Source: Flavobacterium sp. 245
GTDB taxonomy: Bacteria; Bacteroidota; Bacteroidia; Flavobacteriales; Flavobacteriaceae
Direction: 5' to 3'
NCBI RefSeq assembly: GCF_004362055.1
Contig: NZ_SNXB01000002.1
Coordinates: 62,001 to 126,000 of the forward strand
DNA length: 64,000 nt
Shown here: positions 8,942 to 17,599 of the stretch, in pieces
Position numbering within the stretch: the first letter of the stretch is position 1
How the letters are laid out: every line of letters starts with the position of its first letter
Program-made: the position numbers and the translations under genes
Notes under the pieces: generated by a model
Databases searched by the model: none
Seen by the model: only the letters and a program-made list of their open reading frames with translations
What the model was told of the DNA's origin: nothing

Positions 8942-9283
8942 ATGAGCACTAGAGAAGAATTAATTAAAAAGTATGCTGCAGATTTAAAAGAGAAATGTGG
9001 TGTTACACCAAACATGGATTTGTTGACAAAAGTTACCATAGGTTGTGGTCCATCAATTTACAATGGAGATGCATCTACAGTTGCAGCGTCGCAACCGTCT
9101 GAATTAGAGACTGTAAAAAAGAATTTCTTGATTAAAAAGTTAGGATTGGCCAACACTCCAGCTTTAGACGAAGGACTTCACGCTGTATTAGAAAAATATG
9201 GTCATGCAAACAAGCACAAATACAGAGCAGTTGTATATTATTTATTGACATTGCACTTTAAAAAAGAAAGTGTTTATAAATAG
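8942..9283 (+). CDS. DUF2853 family protein
   Basis: Small cytosolic protein of 113 residues with unknown function. The sequence MSTREELIKKYAADLKEKCG and the ending YYLLTLHFKKE match the DUF2853 family, widespread in Flavobacteriia. An in-frame Met at 8909 would add 11 residues, but the family starts at MSTREE, so 8942 is preferred. It follows menD by about 90 bases in the same direction and precedes a terminator, so it may share the menD transcript; no functional link to menaquinone is known. Confidence 0.85.
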   Translation: MSTREELIKKYAADLKEKCGVTPNMDLLTKVTIGCGPSIYNGDASTVAASQPSELETVKKNFLIKKLGLANTPALDEGLHAVLEKYGHANKHKYRAVVYYLLTLHFKKESVYK

Positions 9284-9290
9284 AGATTAA

Positions 9291-9318
9291 AAAAAAAAAG
9301 CGCCTTAGTGGCGCTTTT
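9291..9318. terminator. Bidirectional terminator after DUF2853
   Basis: Stem agcgcc/ggcgct with a 5-base loop, flanked by a run of A on the left and T on the right. It separates the convergent DUF2853 and M28 peptidase genes. Confidence 0.8.
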
Positions 9319-9340
9319 TTCTTTATATCAATTAGTATTA

Positions 9341-10690
9341 TTATTTAATCGGGATTGGGAAAATTGGCAAACTTGCATGTCCCAATGCATCTACTGTTTG
9401 TACGGCAAAAAAGTAATTATCTTTAGAATAAGGAATTTCAGCTTGAGTATCTTTTACAAATAATGTTTTTTCCCAATGTGAAGAAGAAGTCTCTCTCATC
9501 AAAATTTGATAACCATATTGTACTTTCCCTTCTGGAGCAGACCAAATCAAAGTCGATGAATTAGAAAGTTTTTTAACCTCAATTCCAACATTTTCAGGCG
9601 CTTTTGGCGACGAAGCAAGATTTGCTAAAGTGGCCAAATTTGCACAGGTATTTTTTCTCAAATAATCAAAATCCATAAATTCTGGTAAATCGCCATATTT
9701 GATATTATTTTCGGTTCTTAAATCTTGATGTTGATGATCAAAGTTTTCATTCATTTCGCAAAAACGAACGGCAGTAAAACCATTTTGGCTAAAAGGCGTA
9801 TGATCACCGCCGCGTAAAAAGCGATCATTTCTGTACACTAATTTAACTTTCAATTGATCTACGTATTGCTCCGTAACGGTTTTAATATATCGAGCTAAAA
9901 GTCTTGACGGACTATCATTATCACGGCTTATAGCTTTACGCATTTTAGCTTCTTCCTCTGTTTCTAAATACGGAATTGTTTCACTAAAAACACGAATTTG
10001 AGTATTATCTCTTAAATTCGTACCGCTTGATAAACTGTTGCCAATCATGTCATTATTAAGCATTGCGACAATGTTCCAGTTTTGTTCTTTTGCTTTTTCG
10101 GCAAGGTGGCGCGCTCCAATTAAACCTTGCTCTTCGCCAGTTACGGCAACAAATATTATTGTGGCTGGAAAAGATCTTTTGCTCATTACTTTTGCCAGTT
10201 CAATAACTGCCGCAACACCAGAACCATCATCATTTGCTCCAGGTGCATTCGCTTTTATATTCATAACATCTGTAACTCGCGAATCAAGATGACCGCTAAT
10301 AATAAGCACGCGATTATCTGTTGGGTCGGTTCCTTTTAAAGTAGCCATTACATTCCCAATTTGGCTGTCAACATTAATTCGTTTTCCATCAGCTTTTACT
10401 GTGAAATAATCAATTTCAGCAGTCAATCGCCCATTAGATTCCAAAGCAAATTTATCAAACTCAGATTTTACCCATTGTTGTGCCGCTCCAATTCCTTTTG
10501 TTTTGTTTTTAGGATCACTTAAAGTGTGTCTCGTTCCAAATGAAACCAGTTTGTGAATGGTAGCTTCAAGATTTTCAGCTTTAATTTCACTGATCATTTT
10601 CTTTATTTCTGGATCTTCAGAGACTTGTGAAATAGACGATTGAGTGAAAATTAGAAATGCAAAAGCAGTGTAAATAAGAGTCTTTTTCAT
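9341..10690 (-). CDS. Exported M28-family metallopeptidase with C-terminal fibronectin-like domain
   Basis: Zinc aminopeptidase of family M28. After a signal peptide (residues 1-21) the catalytic domain shows the dizinc ligands in order: GHLDS (His/Asp), ANDDGSG (bridging Asp), TGEEQG (catalytic Glu-Glu), NNDMIG (Asp) and GGDHTPF (His). Residues about 365-449 form a beta-rich tail (STLIWSAPEGKVQYGYQILMRE) like a fibronectin type III domain. Likely periplasmic or secreted and cleaving N-terminal amino acids. It stands alone on the minus strand, with a plausible promoter at 10716-10744. A second M28 protein lies at 47907-49211. Confidence 0.9.
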   Translation of the reverse strand: MKKTLIYTAFAFLIFTQSSISQVSEDPEIKKMISEIKAENLEATIHKLVSFGTRHTLSDPKNKTKGIGAAQQWVKSEFDKFALESNGRLTAEIDYFTVKADGKRINVDSQIGNVMATLKGTDPTDNRVLIISGHLDSRVTDVMNIKANAPGANDDGSGVAAVIELAKVMSKRSFPATIIFVAVTGEEQGLIGARHLAEKAKEQNWNIVAMLNNDMIGNSLSSGTNLRDNTQIRVFSETIPYLETEEEAKMRKAISRDNDSPSRLLARYIKTVTEQYVDQLKVKLVYRNDRFLRGGDHTPFSQNGFTAVRFCEMNENFDHQHQDLRTENNIKYGDLPEFMDFDYLRKNTCANLATLANLASSPKAPENVGIEVKKLSNSSTLIWSAPEGKVQYGYQILMRETSSSHWEKTLFVKDTQAEIPYSKDNYFFAVQTVDALGHASLPIFPIPIK

Positions 10691-10715
10691 TGATTTGGGA
10701 TTAATTATAGGTTTT

Positions 10716-10744
10716 CAAATTTAACCAAAAGCAACAAACTACAA
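10716..10744 (-). promoter_or_regulatory. Bacteroidota-type promoter for the M28 peptidase gene
   Basis: On the minus strand, TTG is followed by 18 bases and then TAAATTTG (seen on the plus strand as CAAATTTA at 10716-10723 and CAA at 10742-10744). Spacing and boxes match the Bacteroidota -33/-7 consensus, giving a leader of about 20 bases before the ATG at 10690. Confidence 0.5.
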
Positions 10745-10827
10745 TAAAATGTCAGCTTCTTTTTTTTATCCAGCATATTTTTCGGATTACCATTTTCAAA
10801 CTTCGTACATTTGCACTTTAGAACTTT

Positions 10828-11691
10828 ATGAATATGATTGAAATAGGAAAATACAATACACTTACTATATTACGTGATACTAAAGTGGGTTTGTTTTTAG
10901 GAAATCCTGAAAAAGACCCAGAAGGAATTCACGATGTTTTGCTTCCAAATAAATATGTTCCAAATGAATTCGAAATAGGCGAAGAGCTGGTTGTTTTTGT
11001 TTATTTGGATCACGAACAGCGCCCAGTTGCGACAACTCTAGAACCGTACATTTTATTGAATGAATTTGCGCTTTTAAGGGTAAATTACATTAATCAGGTT
11101 GGAGCTTTTATGGACTGGGGAATGGAGAAAGATATTCTTGTTCCGTTTAAAGAGCAGGCGCGCCCTATGGAAAAAGGAAAACGCTACTTGGTTTATTTAT
11201 ATTTAGACGAAAAAACAAAGCGTTTAGTAGCGTCAAGCAAAACTAATCAGTTTTTAAACAACGATCATTTGACAGTTGAAAAAGGGGAGGAAGTTGATTT
11301 GATTGTTTCGCATATCACTGAAATTGGAATTAATGTAATCATCAACGAACAGCACAAAGGTCTTTTATATAAAGATGAAGTGTATGACGATGCCATACGA
11401 ACAGGAGACAGAATGCGTGGCTATATCAAAAATATTCGTCCTGATAATAAAATAGATGTTGCATTGCAAGTTCAAGGTTATCAAAGTATTGAGCCAAATT
11501 CTGAGAAGATTTTAGACGAATTAAGAGCCAATCGCGGTTTCTTGCGTTTGAATGATAATTCGCATCCAGAAGATATTAAAACCGTTTTAAAAATGAGTAA
11601 AAAGACTTTTAAAAAGGCTGTAGGAGCGTTATATAAAGAAAAACTTATTGAAATAAAAGACGATGGAATTTATTTGGTAAAGGAGTCTTAG
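10828..11691 (+). CDS. CvfB-like S1 RNA-binding protein
   Basis: Cytosolic RNA-binding protein of 287 residues in the CvfB/YitL family: tandem S1-like OB folds (LLRVNYINQVGAFMDWGMEKDI at about 90-112, and VDLIVSHITEIGINVIINEQHKG at about 155-177) followed by a C-terminal winged helix (KMSKKTFKKAVGALYKEKLIEI). In Staphylococcus CvfB affects virulence gene expression; the role in this organism is unknown. The Met at 10834 (MIEIGKYN) is an alternative start. A TACATTTG box at 10806-10813 sits close upstream, implying a very short leader, and a terminator follows at 11731. Confidence 0.88.
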   Translation: MNMIEIGKYNTLTILRDTKVGLFLGNPEKDPEGIHDVLLPNKYVPNEFEIGEELVVFVYLDHEQRPVATTLEPYILLNEFALLRVNYINQVGAFMDWGMEKDILVPFKEQARPMEKGKRYLVYLYLDEKTKRLVASSKTNQFLNNDHLTVEKGEEVDLIVSHITEIGINVIINEQHKGLLYKDEVYDDAIRTGDRMRGYIKNIRPDNKIDVALQVQGYQSIEPNSEKILDELRANRGFLRLNDNSHPEDIKTVLKMSKKTFKKAVGALYKEKLIEIKDDGIYLVKES

Positions 11692-11730
11692 AATTCAAGA
11701 ATTCCAATACTTTAAATTTTTATTATAACA

Positions 11731-11766
11731 AGAAAGGCTGCTCATTACAAGCAGCCTTTCTCTTTT
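11731..11766 (+). terminator. Intrinsic terminator after the CvfB gene
   Basis: A perfect 12-bp stem (agaaaggctgct/agcagcctttct) with a 7-base loop is followed by cttttta. It lies 40 bases past the CvfB stop codon. Confidence 0.85.
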
Positions 11767-11769
11767 TAT

Positions 11770-12433
11770 TCTAGTTTTAAAAAAAATTGTAATTAAAAAA
11801 AAACAGAAATAAAATAATTCGAATCCATTAAAAAAATAATAGCTTTAAAAATTTTAGAAATTACTTTTTCATCTGGGTATGTCTTTTAAACAATCAATAC
11901 ATTCATTTTTCTTTTACAAAAGCTCGAATTCACGGCTAACCCATTTGGTTTGATAAAATAACTTTTAGAAAGTTTCAGTTAGTATTTTTCCTCTTTTCGT
12001 AATCAATTCTATACTAATTACATTCAACAATTCTATTGTTTAACCGTAGGTGTTACTATCTCCTTTTTGTAGTTTTCACAAATGCGTAAATCATTTGCTC
12101 ACTTTTTAAGGCTTTTTTACTATTTAAAACCGTAAAAAAATGAGCGACAAATTTTTTAAATTTTCTCAAAAAAATCATTTTTTAGGTTAATAAATCAGTG
12201 AAAGAAAATCAATCTTAGATCAACAAAATTAAATGTATCTCGTTGATTTCTAGGGTGTAAAATTAATTATTATTTTTCAAAACTAATGTTAAAAATTGTT
12301 ATTTTTTGTCCATAAATACTAATTGTTAACATTCAACGCATTTTTTGAGTTAAGACTTAAATCAAATAGTGTAGGTAAAAATGTAAAAATGCTTTATTTT
12401 TACACTATAATTTTTTAAATAAACATATAGAAA
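11770..12433. other. AT-rich 660-base gap before menB, no gene seen
   Basis: No ORF longer than about 25 codons with coding character is visible on either strand. The stretch is rich in A and T homopolymers and ends in a short hairpin (gtaaaaat/atttttac, about 12378-12402) just before menB. It may hold a long 5' leader or regulatory region for menB, but no motif I can name. Confidence 0.4.
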
Positions 12434-13267
12434 ATGGATTGGATTACCGCCAGAGAATTTGAAGATATAACCTATAAAAAATGTAATGGAGTTGCCAGAA
12501 TTGCTTTTAACAGACCAAACGTTAGAAATGCTTTTCGCCCAAAAACTACTTCAGAATTATACCAGGCTTTTTATGATGCACAAGAAGATACTTCAATTGG
12601 AGTAGTTTTGCTTTCAGCCGAAGGGCCTTCAACGAAAGATGGCGTATATTCTTTTTGTAGTGGAGGCGATCAAAATGCTCGCGGACACCAAGGTTACGTA
12701 GGTGAAGATGGACAACACCGCTTGAATATTCTTGAAGTACAGCGTTTGATTCGTTTTATGCCAAAAGTAGTCATTGCAGTAGTTCCTGGATGGGCTGTTG
12801 GCGGTGGTCACAGTTTGCATGTGGTTTGCGATATGACGCTTGCCAGTAAAGAACATGCTATTTTTAAACAAACAGATGCTGATGTAACGAGTTTTGACGG
12901 CGGTTATGGATCTGCTTATTTGGCTAAAATGGTAGGACAGAAAAAAGCCCGTGAAATTTTCTTTTTAGGCCGAAATTATTCTGCTCAAGAAGCTTTCGAA
13001 ATGGGAATGGTAAACGCTGTAATTCCGCATGATGAACTTGAAGCAACTGCTTACGAATGGGCGCAGGAGATTCTTCAAAAATCACCAACGTCTATAAAAA
13101 TGCTGAAATTTGCTATGAACCTGACAGACGACGGAATGGTTGGACAACAGGTTTTTGCTGGAGAAGCAACTCGTTTAGCTTATATGACCGAAGAAGCAAA
13201 AGAAGGAAGAAATGCTTTCTTGGAAAAAAGAAAACCAAATTTTGGCGAAAACAAATGGCTGCCGTAA
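12434..13267 (+). CDS. menB: MenB, 1,4-dihydroxy-2-naphthoyl-CoA synthase
   Basis: Crotonase-fold enzyme that closes the ring of o-succinylbenzoyl-CoA to form 1,4-dihydroxy-2-naphthoyl-CoA. The 277-residue length is normal. Visible signatures: FNRPNVRNAFRPKT, the oxyanion-hole region FCSGGDQNARG, VVPGWAVGGGHSLHVVCDMTLA, the active-site TDADVTSFDGGYGSAYLAK, and the C-terminal RNAFLEKRKPNF. The bicarbonate-binding Asp/Gly variant separating type I and II MenB falls in the QTDADVTSFDGG segment. Next gene is menA, separated by a palindromic repeat. Confidence 0.97.
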   Translation: MDWITAREFEDITYKKCNGVARIAFNRPNVRNAFRPKTTSELYQAFYDAQEDTSIGVVLLSAEGPSTKDGVYSFCSGGDQNARGHQGYVGEDGQHRLNILEVQRLIRFMPKVVIAVVPGWAVGGGHSLHVVCDMTLASKEHAIFKQTDADVTSFDGGYGSAYLAKMVGQKKAREIFFLGRNYSAQEAFEMGMVNAVIPHDELEATAYEWAQEILQKSPTSIKMLKFAMNLTDDGMVGQQVFAGEATRLAYMTEEAKEGRNAFLEKRKPNFGENKWLP

Positions 13268-13288
13268 AGAAGTTATAAAATAGTTTAA

Positions 13289-13341
13289 AGTTTCAGGTTT
13301 CAAGTTACGAACCTGAAACGTGAAACCTCAAACCTGAAACT
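13289..13341. repeat. Palindromic repeat between menB and menA
   Basis: agtttcaggttt (13289-13300) is perfectly inverted as aaacctgaaact (13330-13341), with additional copies of the cctgaaac word in between. The element occupies most of the menB-menA gap. It lacks a T-run on the right and could be read through. Confidence 0.7.
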
Positions 13342-13361
13342 AAAAATAAACAAAATAAATA

Positions 13362-14324
13362 ATGAAACATTGGATTGAAGCCGCGAGATTGCGCACATTG
13401 CCTTTATCAGTTTCTGGAATTATTGTTGGAAGCATTTATGCTTTATCAAATCCAACAGAAACTATTAATACACCAACAGAAGTATTTAGCTGGAAAATTT
13501 TTGGTTTTGCACTTTTAACAACTTTGGGCTTACAGGTTTTATCCAATTTTGCGAATGATTATGGCGACGGAGTAAAAGGTACCGATAATGCTGACAGAGT
13601 AGGGCCACAACGCGCTATTCAGAGTGGGAAAATTACGCCTCAAGCAATGAAAAAAGCAATTATAATTACATCGTTGCTTACTTTGTTGTCGGCTGTGATA
13701 TTGATTTATTTTGCATTTGGGAAAGACAATTTCGGATATTCTATTTTCTTTTTATTGCTAGGAATTGCTGCAATTATTTCGGCAATTCGTTATACTGTAG
13801 GAAATGCTGCTTACGGTTATAAAGGATTTGGAGATGTTTTCGTTTTTGTATTCTTCGGATTGGTAAGTACTTTGGGCGTTAATTTTTTATACTCTAAAGA
13901 AGTGGATCCGCTTTTAATTCTTCCGGCAATTTCAATTGGTTTATTAAGCGTTGGTGTTTTAAACCTTAATAATATGCGAGATGAAGAGTCTGATAGAAAA
14001 TCGGGTAAAAATACTATTGTAGTACAGATTGGCGGAGCAAATGCTAAAATTTATCATTTTACGCTTATTATCACTGCTATGATTTTAGTGGTTGTTTTTG
14101 CCATTTTAAGTGATTATAATTTTGATCAATATCTATTTTTATTGGCTTATATCCCTTTAACTAAACATTTAATTACAGTTGCTAAAAATCAAGATCCGAA
14201 GCTTTTAGATCCAGAATTAAAAAAAGTAGCGCTAAGCACATTTTTGCTTTCAATATTATTAACGGTTTGTATGATTTCATTGATTTCAGACATTATTGTT
14301 AATCTTTTTCTAGGTGGAAGATAA
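13362..14324 (+). CDS. menA: MenA, 1,4-dihydroxy-2-naphthoate polyprenyltransferase
   Basis: UbiA-superfamily membrane prenyltransferase that attaches the isoprenoid tail to 1,4-dihydroxy-2-naphthoate to make demethylmenaquinone. The 320-residue protein has about nine transmembrane helices. The first Asp-rich prenyl-diphosphate motif is FANDYGDGVKGTDNADRVGP (about residues 62-81) and the second is NNMRDEESDRKSGKNT (about 201-216). The opening HWIEAARLRTLPLSVSG is typical of MenA. The product in Flavobacterium is expected to be MK-6, from general knowledge and not from this sequence. Confidence 0.96.
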   Translation: MKHWIEAARLRTLPLSVSGIIVGSIYALSNPTETINTPTEVFSWKIFGFALLTTLGLQVLSNFANDYGDGVKGTDNADRVGPQRAIQSGKITPQAMKKAIIITSLLTLLSAVILIYFAFGKDNFGYSIFFLLLGIAAIISAIRYTVGNAAYGYKGFGDVFVFVFFGLVSTLGVNFLYSKEVDPLLILPAISIGLLSVGVLNLNNMRDEESDRKSGKNTIVVQIGGANAKIYHFTLIITAMILVVVFAILSDYNFDQYLFLLAYIPLTKHLITVAKNQDPKLLDPELKKVALSTFLLSILLTVCMISLISDIIVNLFLGGR

Positions 14325-14351
14325 AATCAGTTCAACTTAAAAAATAAAATC

Positions 14352-15029
14352 ATGAAAATTACATTTTACGGACATGCATCTTTAGGAATCGAAGTTGGAG
14401 GAAAACATATTATTGTTGATCCATTTATTACAGGAAATCCAGCTGCTGCATCTATTAACTTGCAAGATTTAAAAGCAGATTATATTCTGCTGACACACGC
14501 ACACTCTGATCACGTTTTAGACGTTCAAGCAATTGCAAAATTGACTAATGCTGTTATTGTTTCAAATGCAGAAATTGCCAGTTATTACGCAAAATTAGGA
14601 TTTAATTCACATCCAATGAATCATGGTGGAAGCTGGAAATTTGATTTTGGAAGAGTTAAGTATGTAAATGCGATTCATTCAAGTACTTTTCCTGACGGTA
14701 CTAACGGTGGAAATCCAGGAGGTTTTGTAATCGAAAGCGAACATAAAAATATTTACATTGCTGGTGATACTGCTCTTACCTATGATATGAAGTTGATTCC
14801 GTTAAGAACAAAGCTAGATTTAGCCATTCTTCCAATCGGAAACAATTTTACAATGGATGTTGAAGATGCTATCATTGCTTCAGATTTTGTAGAATGCGAC
14901 AAAATTCTAGGTTATCATTTTGATACTTTCGGTTATATCGAAATCAATCACGAAGAAGCAATCAAAAAGTTTTTTGATAAAGGAAAAGATTTGATGCTTT
15001 TAGGAATTGGAGAATCTATAGAACTATAG
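14352..15029 (+). CDS. Metal-dependent hydrolase, MBL fold (UPF0173-like)
   Basis: Cytosolic metallo-beta-lactamase-fold hydrolase of 225 residues. The metal motif THAHSDHVLD (about residues 49-58) is the HxHxDH signature; further ligands are in HSSTFPDG, AGDTALTYD and the final GYHFDTFG. Length and order match the UPF0173/YtkL family, whose substrate is unknown. It follows menA by 27 bases, so it is probably read from the same transcript; a link to quinone synthesis is only positional. Confidence 0.88.
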   Translation: MKITFYGHASLGIEVGGKHIIVDPFITGNPAAASINLQDLKADYILLTHAHSDHVLDVQAIAKLTNAVIVSNAEIASYYAKLGFNSHPMNHGGSWKFDFGRVKYVNAIHSSTFPDGTNGGNPGGFVIESEHKNIYIAGDTALTYDMKLIPLRTKLDLAILPIGNNFTMDVEDAIIASDFVECDKILGYHFDTFGYIEINHEEAIKKFFDKGKDLMLLGIGESIEL

Positions 15030-15063
15030 TTTTTTAATAAATTAACAGTTTTGGCATAATATA

Positions 15064-15165
15064 TGTCATTTCGACGAAGGAGAAATCTTCGCGAGAAGCT
15101 CGACAAAAATAATTTAATTTTGATATGGAGTTTCTGGTGAAGATTTCTCCTTCTTCGAAATAACA
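15064..15165. repeat. Dispersed palindromic repeat, copy 2
   Basis: The left arm starting tgtcatttcgacgaagg (15064-15090) pairs with the right arm gaagatttctccttcttcg and following bases (15139-15165), matching at 25 of 27 positions when inverted. It shares the tgtcatttcgac and aaggagaaatc words with the copy at 5197-5294. Confidence 0.75.
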
Positions 15166-15193
15166 AAATTGAAAATGAAAACCATCAATCAAT

Positions 15194-16396
15194 ATGAAAT
15201 TAAAAAGATTAGCCCTATTTCTTTTAATTACAATTTCGTTTAATTCCTTTGCACAAAAAGACGGCTATTGGGATAAAGAACGTGCAACAACAAAAGAAAT
15301 TATTGTTTCTGCCCGTGATAGAATCACCATAAAAACAGAAGATCTTCCTGTTGGAACAACTGAAATTGTTTACCGAATTACACTTTTAGATGAAAATCAG
15401 CAAATGGCAAACAGTCTGGTTTCGGTATTAAAATCAATTCCAGATCCAACCGGAGTTAGTCAGGGTTCAGCTGGAGCGGTATTTTTAATGTCTAAAATTT
15501 CTGGAGACGATACTTGTACTTACGCATTATTTACTTCGGCAGAAAATGCTAAAAAGTATATTGAAGACGGAAAAACAGATAAAGCTTGTTATGCGCAAGA
15601 GGAACCTTTGAGTAAAGACGCCAAAAGATTATCACTTGATAAATCATCTTGCCTGGGACAAAATGTGAATACGCTTTGGTTTGGATTTCATAGCAAAAAC
15701 TGGCTTTTAAAGCAAAAAGTGGTTGTTGAAGTTGTGCCTTGGGTAGATACAAAACTAAATCGTGGCTGGAATCAGGACAATAAAAACGAAATTATCAGTT
15801 TGTGCAAAACATCTACAATGGCCCAAAAAATGGCCAATTCAGATGATTTCTGCGTTTGTATTTTAGACAAAATCATGAAACAATACCGTTATACGGAGTT
15901 TCAAAAATTATTGGCGATCGAAAAAAATAAAGTCTATAAAGATTTCGGAAATGCCTGTTACAAAGACGCTGATATTTCTAAAAATGTTTTTAGTGACTTA
16001 AGAAACCAAGCTTCAGTATTAATTAAACAGCAAAAGTACAACGAAGCAATTCCGAAATTAAACACTATTATTAATGAAGGAAAAGCAACTGCATTAGATT
16101 ACAGTTCAATTGGTTATTGCTATATTTTGACAAAACAATACGAAAAGGCACTGAAATTTTTACAAGAAGGCGAAAAACTAGACAATACAGAGTTACTGGT
16201 GAAACTAAATCTGGCGCATTTGTATTTAGTCAGCAATAATTACGGTGAAGCAAAAACTATTTACAAAAAATATCAAGATCAAAATGTAACGGACAGCATT
16301 AGCTGGAAAGACAAAACAAAATCAGATTTTACTATTTTTCAAAAAGCGGGTCTGCCGTCAAAAGACTTCGAGAAAGTTTTAAAACTTTATAATTAA
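15194..16396 (+). CDS. Exported TPR-containing protein of unknown function
   Basis: A 400-residue secreted or periplasmic protein. The signal peptide (residues 1 to about 20, ending NSFAQ) precedes an N-terminal region of unknown fold with several cysteines. The C-terminal 140 residues hold about three tetratricopeptide repeats (KYNEAIPKLNTIINEGKATA, then KQYEKALKFLQEGEKLDNTE, then NNYGEAKTIYKKY). TPRs imply protein-protein contacts. It lies between the MBL hydrolase and menC but is separated from both by repeat elements, so no functional link is implied. Confidence 0.75.
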   Translation: MKLKRLALFLLITISFNSFAQKDGYWDKERATTKEIIVSARDRITIKTEDLPVGTTEIVYRITLLDENQQMANSLVSVLKSIPDPTGVSQGSAGAVFLMSKISGDDTCTYALFTSAENAKKYIEDGKTDKACYAQEEPLSKDAKRLSLDKSSCLGQNVNTLWFGFHSKNWLLKQKVVVEVVPWVDTKLNRGWNQDNKNEIISLCKTSTMAQKMANSDDFCVCILDKIMKQYRYTEFQKLLAIEKNKVYKDFGNACYKDADISKNVFSDLRNQASVLIKQQKYNEAIPKLNTIINEGKATALDYSSIGYCYILTKQYEKALKFLQEGEKLDNTELLVKLNLAHLYLVSNNYGEAKTIYKKYQDQNVTDSISWKDKTKSDFTIFQKAGLPSKDFEKVLKLYN

Positions 16397-16400
16397 GTTG

Positions 16401-16443
16401 CTAAGATACTAAGTCTCTAAGATTTAGTGTCTCAGTATCTTAG
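16401..16443. repeat. Palindromic repeat upstream of menC
   Basis: ctaagatact (16401-16410) is inverted as agtatcttag (16434-16443), within a stretch rich in 'ctaag/cttag' words that continues to about 16465. Similar words recur after menC at 17531-17595. Confidence 0.6.
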
Positions 16444-16471
16444 GATCTTAGAACCTTTGCATCTAAAAAAA

Positions 16472-17515
16472 ATGAAAGCATCTTACCAAAAATACATGCT
16501 CGAGTTCAAGCGTCCGTCTGGAACGTCACGTGGGGTTATGACTGAAAAAGAAACTTGGTTTATTGTTTTAGAAGAAAATGGTAAAATAGGAATTGGCGAG
16601 TGCGGTATTCTTCGCGGATTAAGTGCTGATGATCGTGATGATTATGAAGAAAAGCTTAAATGGACCTGTGAAAATATCCATTTGGGAGAAAAAGAACTTT
16701 GGGAGAATTTGCTCGAATTCCCTTCTATTCAATTTGGAGTTGAAATGGCATTTTTATCCTTAAAAAGCGAAAATCCATATGTGTTGTTCCCTTCTGATTT
16801 TACTAATAATACAAAATCAATTAACATAAATGGTTTGGTCTGGATGGGAGAAGCTTCTTTCATGAAACAGCAGATCGAAGAAAAATTAGCTGACGGATTT
16901 ACTTGCATAAAGCTAAAAATCGGAGCCATAGATTTTCAAAAAGAATTGGAATTACTGCAGTTTATAAGAAGTCACTTTTCACCCGAACAAATAGAAATAA
17001 GAGTTGATGCCAATGGCGCATTTCCTTTAAGTGAAGCTTTAGAAAAGCTTCATCAATTAAATCAATTTCAGCTTCATAGTATTGAACAACCTATAAAAAA
17101 AGGTAATATTCAAGCCATGTCGGATTTATGCAAAACAACTCCGTTTCCGATTGCATTAGATGAAGAATTGATCGGTATATTTTCATTCGAAGAAAAAGAA
17201 AGATTGTTGCAGGAAATCAAACCTCAATATATTATTTTGAAGCCAAGCTTCATTGGCGGTTTTAGAGGAACAAAAGAATGGATTGATTTGGCAAATAAAT
17301 ACGAAATTGGCTGGTGGATAACATCCGCTTTAGAAAGCAATATTGGACTGAATGCCATTTCACAATGGACATTTATCCAAAATTCAAAAATGCCCCAAGG
17401 ATTAGGTACAGGAGCACTTTACACCAATAATTTTGATTGTCCGCTTGAAGTTGCTCAAGGGCAATTATGGTACAATAATTCAAAAAAATGGGATTCTTTT
17501 GAAGGTTCAAAGTGA
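16472..17515 (+). CDS. menC: MenC, o-succinylbenzoate synthase
   Basis: Enolase-superfamily enzyme that dehydrates SHCHC to o-succinylbenzoate. From the Met at 16472 the protein has 347 residues and begins MKASYQKYMLEFKRPSGTSRG; an upstream in-frame Met at 16427 lies inside the repeat element and is rejected. Catalytic features: the acid/base lysine in CIKLKIG, metal ligands in RVDANGAF, SIEQPI and ALDEELIG, and the second lysine in YIILKPSFIGGF. Last of the men genes here; menE is not visible downstream. Confidence 0.94.
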   Translation: MKASYQKYMLEFKRPSGTSRGVMTEKETWFIVLEENGKIGIGECGILRGLSADDRDDYEEKLKWTCENIHLGEKELWENLLEFPSIQFGVEMAFLSLKSENPYVLFPSDFTNNTKSININGLVWMGEASFMKQQIEEKLADGFTCIKLKIGAIDFQKELELLQFIRSHFSPEQIEIRVDANGAFPLSEALEKLHQLNQFQLHSIEQPIKKGNIQAMSDLCKTTPFPIALDEELIGIFSFEEKERLLQEIKPQYIILKPSFIGGFRGTKEWIDLANKYEIGWWITSALESNIGLNAISQWTFIQNSKMPQGLGTGALYTNNFDCPLEVAQGQLWYNNSKKWDSFEGSK

Positions 17516-17530
17516 CAAAGAAGCAAAAAT

Positions 17531-17595
17531 TCTAAGTTGCAAAGGCATAGATTATAAAAAACTCAGAACCTTAGCAACTTAGAACCTTAGAATCT
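17531..17595. repeat. Palindromic repeat downstream of menC
   Basis: tctaagttgc (17531-17540) is inverted as gcaacttaga (17574-17583), followed by aaccttagaatc and a T-run. It lies between convergent genes and may double as the menC terminator. Confidence 0.6.
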
Positions 17596-17599
17596 TTTT

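Noticed and set aside
16427..16471. Upstream start of menC adding 15 residues
   Set aside because: The extra codons lie in a palindromic intergenic repeat and MKASYQKYMLEF matches the expected protein start.
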